DNA from: Methanobrevibacter_A acididurans
GTDB taxonomy: Archaea > Methanobacteriota > Methanobacteria > Methanobacteriales > Methanobacteriaceae
Reading direction: 5' to 3'
DNA length: 64,000 nucleotides
Assembly (NCBI RefSeq): GCF_046197875.1
Contig: NZ_CP166991.1
Span: forward strand, 496,001-560,000
Positions 53,277-62,974 of the stretch are shown here, piece by piece; positions within the stretch are counted from its first letter, which is position 1; every line of letters starts with the position of its first letter. The position numbers and the translations under genes are program-made. The notes under the pieces were generated by a model. It was given only the letters and a program-made list of their open reading frames with translations. It ran no database searches and had not been told where the DNA came from.

Positions 53277-54242
53277 TTGAATAAAAAGACTATAATTGTA
53301 GCTATTATTATAATTGCAATAATTGCAGTTTTTGGAGCTTATTTTTATATGAACTCCCAAGATGATGGAACTGTAAATATTGGTTACTTACCATCTGATC
53401 ATGATGCTGCATTATTTGTTGCAGATGCTCAAGATAAATACCAAGCTGAAGGTATTAAAACTAATCTTGTACAATTCAACAATGGTGGAGATTTAATGAC
53501 TGCTATGGCAAGTGGGGAAGTTGATGTTGGTTATGTTGGAATCACTCCAGTGTTATCTAGTATTCAAAAAGGTGTTCCTGTAAAAATAGTATCAGCAGTT
53601 CAAACTGAAGGTAGTGGACTTGTAGTGAGTTCAAATTCTAGTATAACTAGTATTAAAGATCTTAAAGGTAAAACTGTAGGTACTCCAGGTGAAGCTTCAA
53701 TACAAAATATGTTACTTAAATATGCTCTTCAAAAAAATGGTATGAATGAAAGTGATGTTAAAATATCTGCAATGAAAGTACCAAGTATGAATGATGCTAT
53801 TAAAACTGGTAAAATTGATGCTATGATGACTTATGAACCTTATGTAACTATGGCAACAAGTCAAGGTTATGGGAAAGAAATTGCAGATTCTAGTAATATT
53901 TTACCTAACCACCCATGTTGTGTAGTTACAGCAAGTGATGATTTTATTAATAACCATCCAGATGAACTTAAAAAGATAGTTGAAATCCATGCAAATGAAA
54001 CTAATTATATTAATTCTAATGTGGATAAATCTGCAGAATTACTACCTTCTGATATAGTAGCTAATTCTACTGTTGAAAAACAATCTTTAAACAAACTTCA
54101 CTTTATAAGTGGATTAAGTTCTGATTATAAAGATAGTGTAAGATCTTTCATGGATATTGAAGTTCAAATGGGATTATTAAAACAAAAATTGACTGATAAT
54201 CAAATTTTCTATGATATTAATAGTACAAATAGTACTAAATAA
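53277..54242 (+). CDS. NitT/TauT-type ABC transporter substrate-binding protein, membrane anchored
   Basis: The 321-residue product starts with TTG, chosen because GGTGAT lies just upstream. An N-terminal hydrophobic helix (about 5-24) with no lipobox anchors it. The binding domain has NIGYLPSDHDAALFVADA, GEVDVGYVGITPVLSS and TVGTPGEASIQNMLLK, typical of SsuA/TauA/NrtA-like proteins. An HPCCV segment at about residue 217 is notable. The substrate could be a sulfonate or another small anion; it cannot be assigned. Confidence 0.88.
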   Translation: MNKKTIIVAIIIIAIIAVFGAYFYMNSQDDGTVNIGYLPSDHDAALFVADAQDKYQAEGIKTNLVQFNNGGDLMTAMASGEVDVGYVGITPVLSSIQKGVPVKIVSAVQTEGSGLVVSSNSSITSIKDLKGKTVGTPGEASIQNMLLKYALQKNGMNESDVKISAMKVPSMNDAIKTGKIDAMMTYEPYVTMATSQGYGKEIADSSNILPNHPCCVVTASDDFINNHPDELKKIVEIHANETNYINSNVDKSAELLPSDIVANSTVEKQSLNKLHFISGLSSDYKDSVRSFMDIEVQMGLLKQKLTDNQIFYDINSTNSTK

Positions 54243-54497
54243 TATCATAATTTTTACTTTTTTAATTTTTAATTTTATTACTTGCTTTATAATATAAAGT
54301 TTAAATTAATTTAACTAATTTTTTAATTTTTTAGGTTTTATTTGAGTTAAATTTCTGTTATTTTATTTTTTTTAATTAAAATTTAATTTAAAGAATTTTG
54401 TAAGAGTTTCATTTATTAATTACTTTTAAATATTAAAAAGAGCTAAGTTATATTCGTATATTATAAAATTTTTAAAAAAATTATTATTGATGATTTA

Positions 54498-55241
54498 ATG
54501 AATAAAAAGAAAATTATAATTCCAATATTATTGCCTGTAATAGTATTAATATTCTGGTATGCAATAACAGATGGCTTAGGTTTAATAACACCTTATGTTT
54601 TACCTGGACCTATAGAAGTTTGCCAATCAGCTTTTACTGCAATTATTAATGGAAAGTTATTAAAAGATACTATTGATACATTATTTAAAGTATTTTTAGG
54701 TTTAATACTAGCATCTATAGTGGCTATACCTTTAGGTGTTGTGCTTGGAAGTAGTGAAACATTAGAAGATTTATGTAGTGTAGTTATAAGTATATTACGC
54801 CCTATTCCACCAGTTGCTTGGATTCCTTTCAGTATTTTATGGTTTGGAATTGGTACAGTTCCTGCGGTATTCATTATCTTCATGGGTTGTGTTTTCCCAA
54901 TTCTTGTTTATACCTTGGATGGTGTTAAAAGAACTCCTAAAGTTCTTGTTGAAGCAGCTCAAACTCTTGGTGCTAATCGTTGGAATGTTTTACGCCGTAT
55001 AATTTTACCTTCAGCAGTTCCTTACATAGTTTCTGGGTTAAAAGTTGGTGTAAGTATTGCTTTAATGTGTACAATTTCTGCAGAAATGATAGGATCAAGT
55101 AGTGGTTTAGGTTATTTAATTTTAACATCTACAAACTTATTTGATACTGGAACAACTGTAGTTGGAATGTTAACTATTGGTATTATCGGAATAATATTTG
55201 ATTACATGTTTAGAAAAGTTCAAGATCAAATATTTTGGTAG
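54498..55241 (+). CDS. NitT/TauT-type ABC transporter permease
   Basis: The 247-residue product has about six membrane helices and the EAA loop VEAAQTLGANRWNVLRRIIL (about residue 150) that docks the ATPase. It follows its binding protein after a 255-base A/T-rich spacer, which may carry its own promoter. Confidence 0.92.
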   Translation: MNKKKIIIPILLPVIVLIFWYAITDGLGLITPYVLPGPIEVCQSAFTAIINGKLLKDTIDTLFKVFLGLILASIVAIPLGVVLGSSETLEDLCSVVISILRPIPPVAWIPFSILWFGIGTVPAVFIIFMGCVFPILVYTLDGVKRTPKVLVEAAQTLGANRWNVLRRIILPSAVPYIVSGLKVGVSIALMCTISAEMIGSSSGLGYLILTSTNLFDTGTTVVGMLTIGIIGIIFDYMFRKVQDQIFW

Positions 55242-55287
55242 AATGAATAATATTTCATTAAAATAAATTTTATAGGGGAATAATATT

Positions 55288-56046
55288 TTGGTAATTCAAG
55301 TAAAAAATGTAAATAAATCTTTTAAACAAGAAGATGGCGATATTCTCCATGTTTTAGATAATATTAATCTTGATATAAAAGATAGGGAATTTATTTGTTT
55401 ATTGGGTCCTTCTGGATGTGGTAAAACTACTCTTTTACGTATTATTGCAGGATTAGATGAACCTGATTCTGGGGAAGTTAATGATAGTGCTGGTTTAATT
55501 AAAGGTCCTTCACGTGATAGAGGTTTTATTTTTCAACAGTACTCATTGTTTCCTTGGATGACTGTATTGGATAATGTTGTTTTTGGATTAAATATGTGTT
55601 ATCCTGATAAAAAGGAAGAAAATTTGGAATCTGCTAAAAGATATCTTCAAAGAGTAGGTTTAGAAGATTTTCAAAATAGTTATCCTTATCAATTATCTGG
55701 GGGTATGAAACAAAGAGTAGCTATTATTAGATCTTTATTAAATCATACTCCGGTTCAATTGATGGATGAACCATTTTCTGCTTTAGATATGCAAACTAGG
55801 CATACTTTACAAGAACAATTAATTGGAGTTTGGAAAAGATTTGATACTACAATTGTTTTTGTTACTCATGATGTGGATGAAGCGGTCTTTTTGGCAGATA
55901 AAGTTGTTGTTATGGATAAAAATCCTGGACGTGTTAAAGATATAGTTTCTATTGATTTGGAACGTCCAAGGAAGAGAGAATCCACGGAATTTTTAAAAAT
56001 TCAGGAGGAAGTTATGGAATCTCTAGGTGTTCATGATATGGAATAA
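55288..56046 (+). CDS. NitT/TauT-type ABC transporter ATP-binding protein
   Basis: The 252-residue product has Walker A GPSGCGKTT, the Q-loop QQYSLFPWMTV, the signature LSGGMKQR and Walker B VQLMDEP, then THDVDEAVFLADKVVVM. It energises the transporter formed with the two preceding genes. The start is TTG at 55288 with AGGGGAA upstream. Confidence 0.94.
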   Translation: MVIQVKNVNKSFKQEDGDILHVLDNINLDIKDREFICLLGPSGCGKTTLLRIIAGLDEPDSGEVNDSAGLIKGPSRDRGFIFQQYSLFPWMTVLDNVVFGLNMCYPDKKEENLESAKRYLQRVGLEDFQNSYPYQLSGGMKQRVAIIRSLLNHTPVQLMDEPFSALDMQTRHTLQEQLIGVWKRFDTTIVFVTHDVDEAVFLADKVVVMDKNPGRVKDIVSIDLERPRKRESTEFLKIQEEVMESLGVHDME

Positions 56047-56049
56047 ATT

Positions 56050-56083
56050 TATTTTTTTTATTTTTTTTATTTTTTTTATTTTG
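56050..56083 (+). terminator. Oligo-T terminator region after the ABC operon
   Basis: Three to four runs of seven or eight T residues separated by single A residues follow the ATPase stop. Archaeal RNA polymerase stops at such oligo-T tracts on the coding strand. Confidence 0.5.
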
Positions 56084-56224
56084 AAATTCTTTTTTTAGTA
56101 TATACTTTTATTAGTTAAAAAAATCTAATCCTATTTTATAAATGATTTAATTAATTAAAATAATTTTTATTTAACTGATTTATGGATTAATTATTCTAGT
56201 TATAATATATAAGTAGTGATTTTA

Positions 56225-56989
56225 ATGACAGGAAAAGTAATATTTATTGGCGCAGGTCCTGGAGCTCCAGATTTAATAACAGTTCGTGGATATCAAACTA
56301 TTCAAAAAGCAGATTGCATAATATATGCTGGTTCATTAGTAAATAAAAAAGTATTAGATAACCGTAAATCTGATGCAAAAGTTTTTAATAGTGCTGAATT
56401 AAACTTAAATGAAATAGTAACAATAATGGAAAAAGCAACAAGTGAAAATAAATTGGTTGCAAGAGTACATACTGGAGATCCAAGTATTTATGGTGCAATT
56501 GCAGAACAAATCAGATTATTAAAGGAAAAAAGTATTGAATATGAACTTATTCCTGGAGTTAGTTCAGTATTTGGTTCAGCAGCTGCATTAGAAAAAGAAT
56601 TAACTTTACCTGAAATTTCTCAAACAGTCATAATAACAAGACCTGAAGGAAGGACACCTAAACCTAAAGATGAATCATTAGAGAGTTTAGCATCTCATCA
56701 TGCTACAATGTGCATATTCTTAGGTGTGGGTATGATTGATAAGGTAGTGAGCGAATTATCTAAAAATTATCCAATTAATACGCCTGTTGCAGTAGTTAAA
56801 AAAGCTACATGGCCAGATCAAGAAATTGTTAAAGGTACTTTAAAAGATATTGCAATTAAAGTAAAACAGGCCAATATTACAAAAACTGCAATGATTATTG
56901 TAGGAGAAGTTTTAGGTCCTATAGACTTCAATGATTCTAAACTTTATGATGCAACATTTGCACATGAATATCGTGACAGTAAAAAGTAA
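56225..56989 (+). CDS. cbiF: Cobalt-precorrin-4 C11-methyltransferase
   Basis: The 254-residue product belongs to the tetrapyrrole methylase family. It has VIFIGAGPGAPDLITVRGY, VARVHTGDPSIYGAIAEQIR, YELIPGVSSVFGSAAAL and KKATWPDQEIVKGTL, the CbiF/CobM motifs. It makes cobalt-precorrin-5A in corrinoid synthesis, which methyl-transfer enzymes of methanogenesis require. The ATG at 56225 is taken over a longer in-frame start. Confidence 0.92.
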   Translation: MTGKVIFIGAGPGAPDLITVRGYQTIQKADCIIYAGSLVNKKVLDNRKSDAKVFNSAELNLNEIVTIMEKATSENKLVARVHTGDPSIYGAIAEQIRLLKEKSIEYELIPGVSSVFGSAAALEKELTLPEISQTVIITRPEGRTPKPKDESLESLASHHATMCIFLGVGMIDKVVSELSKNYPINTPVAVVKKATWPDQEIVKGTLKDIAIKVKQANITKTAMIIVGEVLGPIDFNDSKLYDATFAHEYRDSKK

Positions 56990-57014
56990 CCAAATTTAAG
57001 GAAAAAAATTTAAA

Positions 57015-58349
57015 ATGAATTTAATACCATATATAAATCCATTATCTGATGAAAGTTTAAAAATTGTTTCACAAAATAGTAATTTAAATGAAACATTTGA
57101 ATATAACAATGGCTTAGTGGATACTATAAACCGTAGTTCAAATCAAAATTTAGAATCTAGTCATGTGCCTATAAGTATTGGGGATTTGGCGATAAAAAGA
57201 ATTAATTGGTATATTGAACGTAAAAATAATAAAAATTATAAACTTTCAGATTATTCTTACCTTTTTAATAAGGATATATTGAAATTTGATGTAATTGCTT
57301 TTCATATGTTGGCACAAGCTGTAGCCACTAAATTTAATATAAGTTCTAGAGAGACTAAACTCTTCATAGAATCAGAAGGATCATTGATTCTTGATAGATT
57401 AAATCGTTTGTTAACTAATGAAAGACAAGATATGGTTGATTCAATTTTAAAACAATTATCCATAACACAGGGTTCAAGATGGACTATATTAAAAGATATT
57501 ATTGATAATCGTAATTTATCTTTAACTAATTTATGTATAAACAATGGTGAAATAATTTTAAGTAAAGAAGATTTTTTGAATGCTTATAATGATAAATTTC
57601 ATAATAGACGTCCTGAAAGCATGTATGATATGTTAGTTGGTGAAAATCTTAAAGAACAAATAGTTTCTAATATGATAATGTTAAATACTGAAAATTATAT
57701 TAAAATGATTAAAGAAAAATCTTCTTTTGTAAATATTCATTCTAATATTGAAAAACTAGGTTCTGATGTAGAAAAAACTATTTCTGAAGAAATGACTAAA
57801 TATAGTACTTTTTATGCTAATGCAAATAATTTTAAAATAGGAAAATTAATTAGAGAAGCATTTCCACCATGTATATATAATACTGTAAATGGTGTATCTT
57901 CGGGTGGCCGTAATGATGCTATTGTTTTACTTTTAACTAGTTTTGTATCTTATGCTCGTTTATATCCAGGTATTTTTGCAAGTGAAGGTGGGGTGAAAGT
58001 TTCGGATATTGATAAAAATTTGGTCATTACTGAAAATGAAATTTTACCTTTAATTTATGAAGCTGCAGATAATTGTACTCCTCCATTATTTGAAGATCAA
58101 CCCCAAGAAAAAATAAATATTATTTCTAAACTAGGATTTGGTATGCATGATAGTCCTGATTTAAATCATGAAGGTGAAACTAAATGGTATACTCCAATGA
58201 GTTGTGAGAAAATAAAGATGCACCTTCCTCAATTGTGTAAAGCTGATAAAGATTGTAAAAAAATTAATAATCCTTTAAGTTGTTATGGTATTAAAAAAAA
58301 TAGATTAATTAGGGAAGGTAAAATAAAAGAAGAAGAAAAAAAGAATTAA
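57015..58349 (+). CDS. priL: DNA primase large subunit
   Basis: The 444-residue product has the archaeal PriL C-terminal Fe-S region: FPPCIYNTVNGVSSGGRNDA, then DNCTPPLFEDQ, WYTPMSCEKIKMHLP and NPLSCYGIKK, which supply the cluster cysteines. With PriS it starts RNA/DNA primers. The gene begins 25 bases after cbiF and ends convergently with a small gene. Confidence 0.92.
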   Translation: MNLIPYINPLSDESLKIVSQNSNLNETFEYNNGLVDTINRSSNQNLESSHVPISIGDLAIKRINWYIERKNNKNYKLSDYSYLFNKDILKFDVIAFHMLAQAVATKFNISSRETKLFIESEGSLILDRLNRLLTNERQDMVDSILKQLSITQGSRWTILKDIIDNRNLSLTNLCINNGEIILSKEDFLNAYNDKFHNRRPESMYDMLVGENLKEQIVSNMIMLNTENYIKMIKEKSSFVNIHSNIEKLGSDVEKTISEEMTKYSTFYANANNFKIGKLIREAFPPCIYNTVNGVSSGGRNDAIVLLLTSFVSYARLYPGIFASEGGVKVSDIDKNLVITENEILPLIYEAADNCTPPLFEDQPQEKINIISKLGFGMHDSPDLNHEGETKWYTPMSCEKIKMHLPQLCKADKDCKKINNPLSCYGIKKNRLIREGKIKEEEKKN

Positions 58350-58369
58350 TGAAGAAAATTTATGCTTTT

Positions 58370-58831
58370 TTAGTAATTATCACATTCATTATTATAATTT
58401 TGAATTATACTGTTTTCCCAATCATTGTAATTCATGAATTTATAATCTTCGATGCAATCAGCTAAAATATTAATTTTACGTTCTTCTTCATCAATATCTT
58501 CTTTTTCACAGAATTCACTTAATAAATCTGGAGAATATTTGTCCTTTTTTCTATCTACATATTTCAAGAATTTTTTATATTCTTCTTCATTAAAAAATTT
58601 TTCTGGAAGAAATAGTTCATCTTCCGCTTCTATGGTGAAAATTTCAACATAATTTAAATTATCTGGTATTTCGCCTTGTTCTAATCCTATTCCTTTTATT
58701 ATTCCGGAATCTAATTCTATTATTGTCATTCCAGTTTTTTGATTAGGAATCCAGTTTTCTAAGGCAGGTTTTACAAGTGCTCTTGGACTAATATCATTGA
58801 AAATGCTTTTTAGTTCTTCTTCACTAATCAT
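58370..58831 (-). CDS. Uncharacterised acidic protein between primase genes
   Basis: The 153-residue product begins MISEEELKSIFNDISPRALV and is acidic and Asn-rich, ending NYNNECDNY. No known domain, signal or membrane segment is recognised. AGTGAT precedes the ATG ending at 58831; an in-frame GTG at 58840 is part of that site. It is convergent with priL and divergent from priS. Confidence 0.6.
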   Translation of the reverse strand: MISEEELKSIFNDISPRALVKPALENWIPNQKTGMTIIELDSGIIKGIGLEQGEIPDNLNYVEIFTIEAEDELFLPEKFFNEEEYKKFLKYVDRKKDKYSPDLLSEFCEKEDIDEEERKINILADCIEDYKFMNYNDWENSIIQNYNNECDNY

Positions 58832-58958
58832 TTTAATCACTTCTTTTTATATTTCTTATTTAATAACTATGAATCTTTTTAATTTATATATTTATCCTTA
58901 TTATTTTAGTATGAATTTTATATGTATTTTAAGAATATTTTATACCTTCAAAAAGTTA

Positions 58959-58967
58959 TTTATATAA
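58959..58967 (+). promoter_or_regulatory. TATA box upstream of priS
   Basis: TTTATATAA lies about 75-80 bases before the priS ATG, giving a leader of about 50 bases. Several other A/T runs are nearby. Confidence 0.4.
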
Positions 58968-59041
58968 TTTTAATATAGATATAAATAATAGTATAAATAT
59001 AATTACATTTATTTATAAAAACTATTTTTTTAAAGATTGTC

Positions 59042-60019
59042 ATGTTTGGTCCGTCATCATTACAAGAGCGAAGAAGATATTACAGGGAAGAATGGTCTCC
59101 AAATAATGTTCCTAATTTTATTTTAGATGAAATTATAAAAAAGGAATTTGGTTTTGATCATAATGGGACTGGTCCAAATGATCGTTATAAAACTTTTAAA
59201 GGCCCTAAATCTTTGAGACGATTTTTACGTGCTAAAGCTCCTTTTGCTGCTTATGTTAGTGTAGCTTATTATCAAGAACCTCGTCGTAGAGAAGGTTGGG
59301 AAAAAGCAGAGTATGTTTTTGATGTTGATGCAAAAGATTTACCTATACGTTCCTGTAATTGTGATGGTGTTTGTGAAATTTGTTTAAGTGAAGCATTAGA
59401 AATTGTTAATAATTTAATCGATACTCTTAAATCTGATTTAGGAATAAAAAATATTCATTTAATTTACTCGGGTAGAGGTTATCATATTCGGATATTAGAT
59501 CCAGATATGGTTGTTGCAGGTACAGGTTTGCGAAGTGAAGTTTTGAAGTATGTAGCAGGTGCTGAAGTTCCAAAAAGTAAATTTTCAAATCCTAATAGTA
59601 TTAATAATACTTATGATATTCCTCATTTTATGATCCCAATTGCATATCCTAATGTTTTTACTCAAAGAGTGAAATATGATATTTTACATCTTAAAGGTAA
59701 TGAAGAGATTGATGGTATTAATCCTAAATTGCTTAAAGATGTGATTAAATATAGAGGCTATTTGAATAATGATGATTGGGGTTCTTTTAAGGCTAATATA
59801 GGTCCTAGGCGGTATAAAGATATGGAAAGGGGTTTGGCTAAAGTGAATCTTTCTACTATTGATGCAAAGGTTTCTATTGATTTAAAACGTATTTTACGTT
59901 TACCAAGTAGTCTTCATAGTAAAGTTAGTATGAAATGTGTTGAAGTTAAAAATCGTGAAAATTTTGATCCACTTAAAGAAGCTGTTCCTAAATTTGTATA
60001 TGAACGTAAAGATTCTTAA
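59042..60019 (+). CDS. priS: DNA primase catalytic small subunit
   Basis: The 325-residue product has the catalytic acid motif YVFDVDAKDLP (about residue 94), a zinc-type cluster CNCDGVCEICLSEA, YSGRGYHIRI and the C-terminal RILRLPSSLHSKVSMKCVEV. It is the polymerase subunit of archaeal primase. It is separated from priL by one opposed small gene. Confidence 0.94.
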   Translation: MFGPSSLQERRRYYREEWSPNNVPNFILDEIIKKEFGFDHNGTGPNDRYKTFKGPKSLRRFLRAKAPFAAYVSVAYYQEPRRREGWEKAEYVFDVDAKDLPIRSCNCDGVCEICLSEALEIVNNLIDTLKSDLGIKNIHLIYSGRGYHIRILDPDMVVAGTGLRSEVLKYVAGAEVPKSKFSNPNSINNTYDIPHFMIPIAYPNVFTQRVKYDILHLKGNEEIDGINPKLLKDVIKYRGYLNNDDWGSFKANIGPRRYKDMERGLAKVNLSTIDAKVSIDLKRILRLPSSLHSKVSMKCVEVKNRENFDPLKEAVPKFVYERKDS

Positions 60020-60637
60020 TTTAATTTTTGGTAATGTTTTTTTTATTTTTTCCATTATATTTGTTATTTTTAATTATGAATCTGTTTTATTATTTAGTTT
60101 TTAATTTTGACTTTCATTTTTCTATTTTTTTTATTTAATAACTAATTATTTGATTTGATTTAATTTCTATTATTTTTTAATCTTTTATTTTGGAAATTAT
60201 TTTTTTCTTAACTTTTTTAATTTATTTTTATAGTTTATGTGCTTGTTTTAGTGTTAAATACTATTATTTAATGTTGTAGGTTTGTTTATTCTTTAATTTT
60301 GTTTTATTTAACTTTTTATTTTAACTGCTGTGTTAAAATATTTTATTATGTCTGAATTTTAAGATATTTATCTTGGTGTTTGGTTTAGTTTCATTCTAAA
60401 AGATTATTTATAATTATATTTTGTTCAATTTTTTTATTAATATTTTATTAAAAATAACTATATTTTTATATACTTGAAAGCACCTATCTATTTCTTGGAG
60501 TTAAAAATTAAACAAAATTTTTTTAACTTCTAAAATTTAGAATTGAAAATTTTTAGAAAAAATATAATCTAAAATTTTTCAATTATATCGCCAAAAAAAA
60601 TAAACTAAAAAGGATATTAGTTTAGGAGGCATAACAT
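60020..60637. other. Long T-rich gap with inverted repeats before a secreted-protein gene
   Basis: No ORF is credible. A near-perfect 16-base inverted repeat lies at 60542-60557 and 60568-60583 (15 of 16 pairs). A 7-bp stem AAACTAA/TTAGTTT lies at 60602-60623, just before GGAGG. A TATA-like TTTTATATAC lies near 60465-60475. The upstream 400 bases are mainly T runs. Confidence 0.45.
60542..60583 (+). promoter_or_regulatory. Large inverted repeat in the leader of the Asn-rich secreted protein
   Basis: ATTGAAAATTTTTAGA pairs with TCTAAAATTTTTCAAT except for one T:T mismatch, around a 10-base loop. It lies about 55-95 bases before the ATG at 60638 and downstream of the probable TATA element, so it would be in the transcript. 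Confidence 0.45.
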
Positions 60638-61248
60638 ATGACAGAAAAATTTTACTAATAGAAATATTAATAATTTTAATAACTCTATCAATTGCAATGC
60701 AAGTAACATGTGCAACACCTGAAAATGAAATTAGTATACATAATAATACCACTACACAAATTACTAATATTCATCCCCACCATATACCAATAGAACCGAA
60801 TACAAAAAATAATTTAATAAACAACACCACATATCATGTAAATGATACACGAGAACATCTGAATTCAAGTTTAATTAATAAAACACCAAATAATATAAGT
60901 CCATTAATATTAAATAAATCACCAAATAATAATTCAGAAAGTATATTTGCACACAATCAAAGTTTCCAAAAATCAAACTTTTCAAACACAATAATCGATT
61001 CATTAAACGATACACATTTCAGAGTAAACGAATTAACAATCATAAATAATCATTTAATGATACATAAAGAAATGAAAAATCCTGACAAATTCAATGAATC
61101 AGAAATTTTAGGTAAACAAATTGAATTAAATAATCATATTAATAATCATTCGCATTTGCCTAAAATAATTGATGAAAAAAATCGAAATTCAACTAATTTC
61201 ACTAATAAAACCAGTAGAGATTTTAAGGAGGATGAAGATTATGATTAA
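60638..61248 (+). pseudogene. Secreted Asn/His/Thr-rich protein with start codon out of frame
   Basis: GGAGG at 60625-60629 and the ATG at 60638 form a normal start, but that frame stops after six codons (MTEKFY). One frame over, from about 60643, runs a clear signal peptide (RKILLIEILIILITLSIAMQ, ending TCA). The 180-residue Asn/His/Thr-rich secreted body follows, open to 61248. A single added base near the ATG would restore one protein. The first in-frame ATG, at 60697, falls inside the signal peptide and has no binding site. The gene is therefore a frameshifted pseudogene, a phase-variable gene, or carries a sequencing error. Confidence 0.6.
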
Positions 61249-61315
61249 AGGAAAATATGTAAAAAAAGATATTAAATTCACCAAGGTAATCCAAAAAATT
61301 TGGCATTACATTTAA
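61241..61315 (+). CDS. Short basic ORF overlapping the secreted-protein gene
   Basis: GGAGG at 61227-61231 precedes the ATG at 61241, overlapping the previous gene by eight bases. The 24-residue frame (MIKGKYVKKDIKFTKVIQKI, then WHYI) is Lys-rich. It may be the remnant of a longer second gene in a decayed pair or a real microprotein. No relative is recognised. Confidence 0.3.
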   Translation: MIKGKYVKKDIKFTKVIQKIWHYI

Positions 61316-61364
61316 AATTTAAAAAAAGTAAAAAATATTGGTGGTGATGTAATAATAAAATCAT

Positions 61365-61391
61365 ATAAGGGTAAAAAGTCAAGTCCCTTAT
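61365..61391. terminator. Hairpin between convergent genes
   Basis: ATAAGGG (61365-61371) pairs with CCCTTAT (61385-61391). It lies between the short ORF and the convergent end of cca and could end transcripts from both sides. Confidence 0.4.
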
Positions 61392-61408
61392 TTATCAATT
61401 TACTTTTT

Positions 61409-62815
61409 TTATCTTTTTACATACTGTTTAGGATAAATAAAATCATCTAAAAAGTTTAAAAAATCTTTTTTAAAAGAATAATTTTCAAAATTTTTATTAG
61501 ATAAGAAATTTTCAATTAAATCTAAATCATAAGTGGCAATGATTAAATCTTTTAAATTTTTACCAATTTTAATATTATGAATATTTTCATTAGTTAAAAT
61601 ATAATTAATATAAGATTCTGGTGTTTTAAACTTTCTTTCTTTAGTTAATACTAATAAATCATCAATACTATACAGTTTATCCCCACGATAATTTTTAAAG
61701 TTATCACAGGATTTTTTACTCCAAATTTTAGGTCCTTCATGTATAATATATTTACTTTGCTTGTAAACATTTAACTCAAAAATAAAAATTGCTAATTTAT
61801 TTTCATCAGTCCAATAATCACTTTTAAAAATACTGAAATCTTTTGTTTCTAATTTTTCAGTAATAGATTCCATAGTTTTATTTAATTGGGGATGTAAACT
61901 ATCTGGAGGGATTTCTGGTATTTCAAATTTTAACAAAAGTGTATGTGTTTCACGATCTTTGAATTTTTTTAATATTTCAGAAGTGCTTATTTTTTGTTTT
62001 TTATTTAATGGTTTGAAGTAATCTGATTTTTTGTCATTATTAGTTTCATCTAAAAAATTTCGTGAAGCGATTATAAAATCTACCATTTTTTCTAATCTTA
62101 ATGCTGCTCCAACATTCCTATTTTCATCAGTTGGATCTATTGTTATTAGGGGATCATTAAAATTTTTTCCAGTCCCATAATCTTCGAGGTCTATAATTAT
62201 CCCATAATTCCAATTTTGTGCATTTTCTAATAATTTTTCAAAGGTTCCATATTTGAGAATGAGTAACTCACAAAGATACCCTGCAAATCCCCCGACCTTA
62301 AATTCAGATCCATAAGTTTTTATTTCGCTCATGAATTTTTTTAAAAGTAAAACTTCACTTTTTTGTTCTTCTTTTAAATGAGAAGTTATATATTTAGTAT
62401 GGAGTAATGTTCTATCTACTGCGGATTTTAATTGTTTTGCGGATTTAATTTTATAACAAGGAACAAAATCGATATCATAACCATCAATACAACTTGTGAG
62501 GTATGGATGGGATGCGTAATGTTCTTCTGCTTTTCCATTAAATTCTTCACTACATTGATATCCTAATTTAAGCCCTAATTCTTTTAATTGATCCATTGGT
62601 GTTGAGAGGGGGAAATTTATAAAAATATCTATATCAGATTTCCCTCTTAAAAATGTATTTTTTGCAACTGATCCTACAAGTAATGCCTCTGCATTAATAT
62701 TTTGTTCTTTTAATATTCTATTTAAGTATTTTATTAAGTTGTTACTTAGTGTATGTATTTGTTCTTTTTCCTTAGTAGTAGGTTGTATTTCATTTAAGAT
62801 TGTTTTATAATTCAT
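61409..62815 (-). CDS. cca: CCA-adding enzyme (archaeal class I tRNA nucleotidyltransferase)
   Basis: The 468-residue product has the class I nucleotidyltransferase motif LVGSVAKNTFLRGKSDIDIF (about residue 46) and the third acidic residue in GYDIDFVPCYKIKSAKQLKS. An archaeal tail/body domain follows. It adds CCA to tRNA 3' ends, which is needed because the tRNA-Ser gene at 19.8 kb lacks CCA. Confidence 0.94.
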   Translation of the reverse strand: MNYKTILNEIQPTTKEKEQIHTLSNNLIKYLNRILKEQNINAEALLVGSVAKNTFLRGKSDIDIFINFPLSTPMDQLKELGLKLGYQCSEEFNGKAEEHYASHPYLTSCIDGYDIDFVPCYKIKSAKQLKSAVDRTLLHTKYITSHLKEEQKSEVLLLKKFMSEIKTYGSEFKVGGFAGYLCELLILKYGTFEKLLENAQNWNYGIIIDLEDYGTGKNFNDPLITIDPTDENRNVGAALRLEKMVDFIIASRNFLDETNNDKKSDYFKPLNKKQKISTSEILKKFKDRETHTLLLKFEIPEIPPDSLHPQLNKTMESITEKLETKDFSIFKSDYWTDENKLAIFIFELNVYKQSKYIIHEGPKIWSKKSCDNFKNYRGDKLYSIDDLLVLTKERKFKTPESYINYILTNENIHNIKIGKNLKDLIIATYDLDLIENFLSNKNFENYSFKKDFLNFLDDFIYPKQYVKR

Positions 62816-62974
62816 GTATTTTTCCCTTTTATTTTAGAATCTTTTTTGTATTATATTATCTTTATTTGTGCTATTTAAAAAAATTTTGGATGTTATTCTA
62901 TTTTACTAAAAGTTTATAAATGTTAATTAATATACATTGAATTAAAGTATTTTAATATTTTAGGAGTTAAGTAT

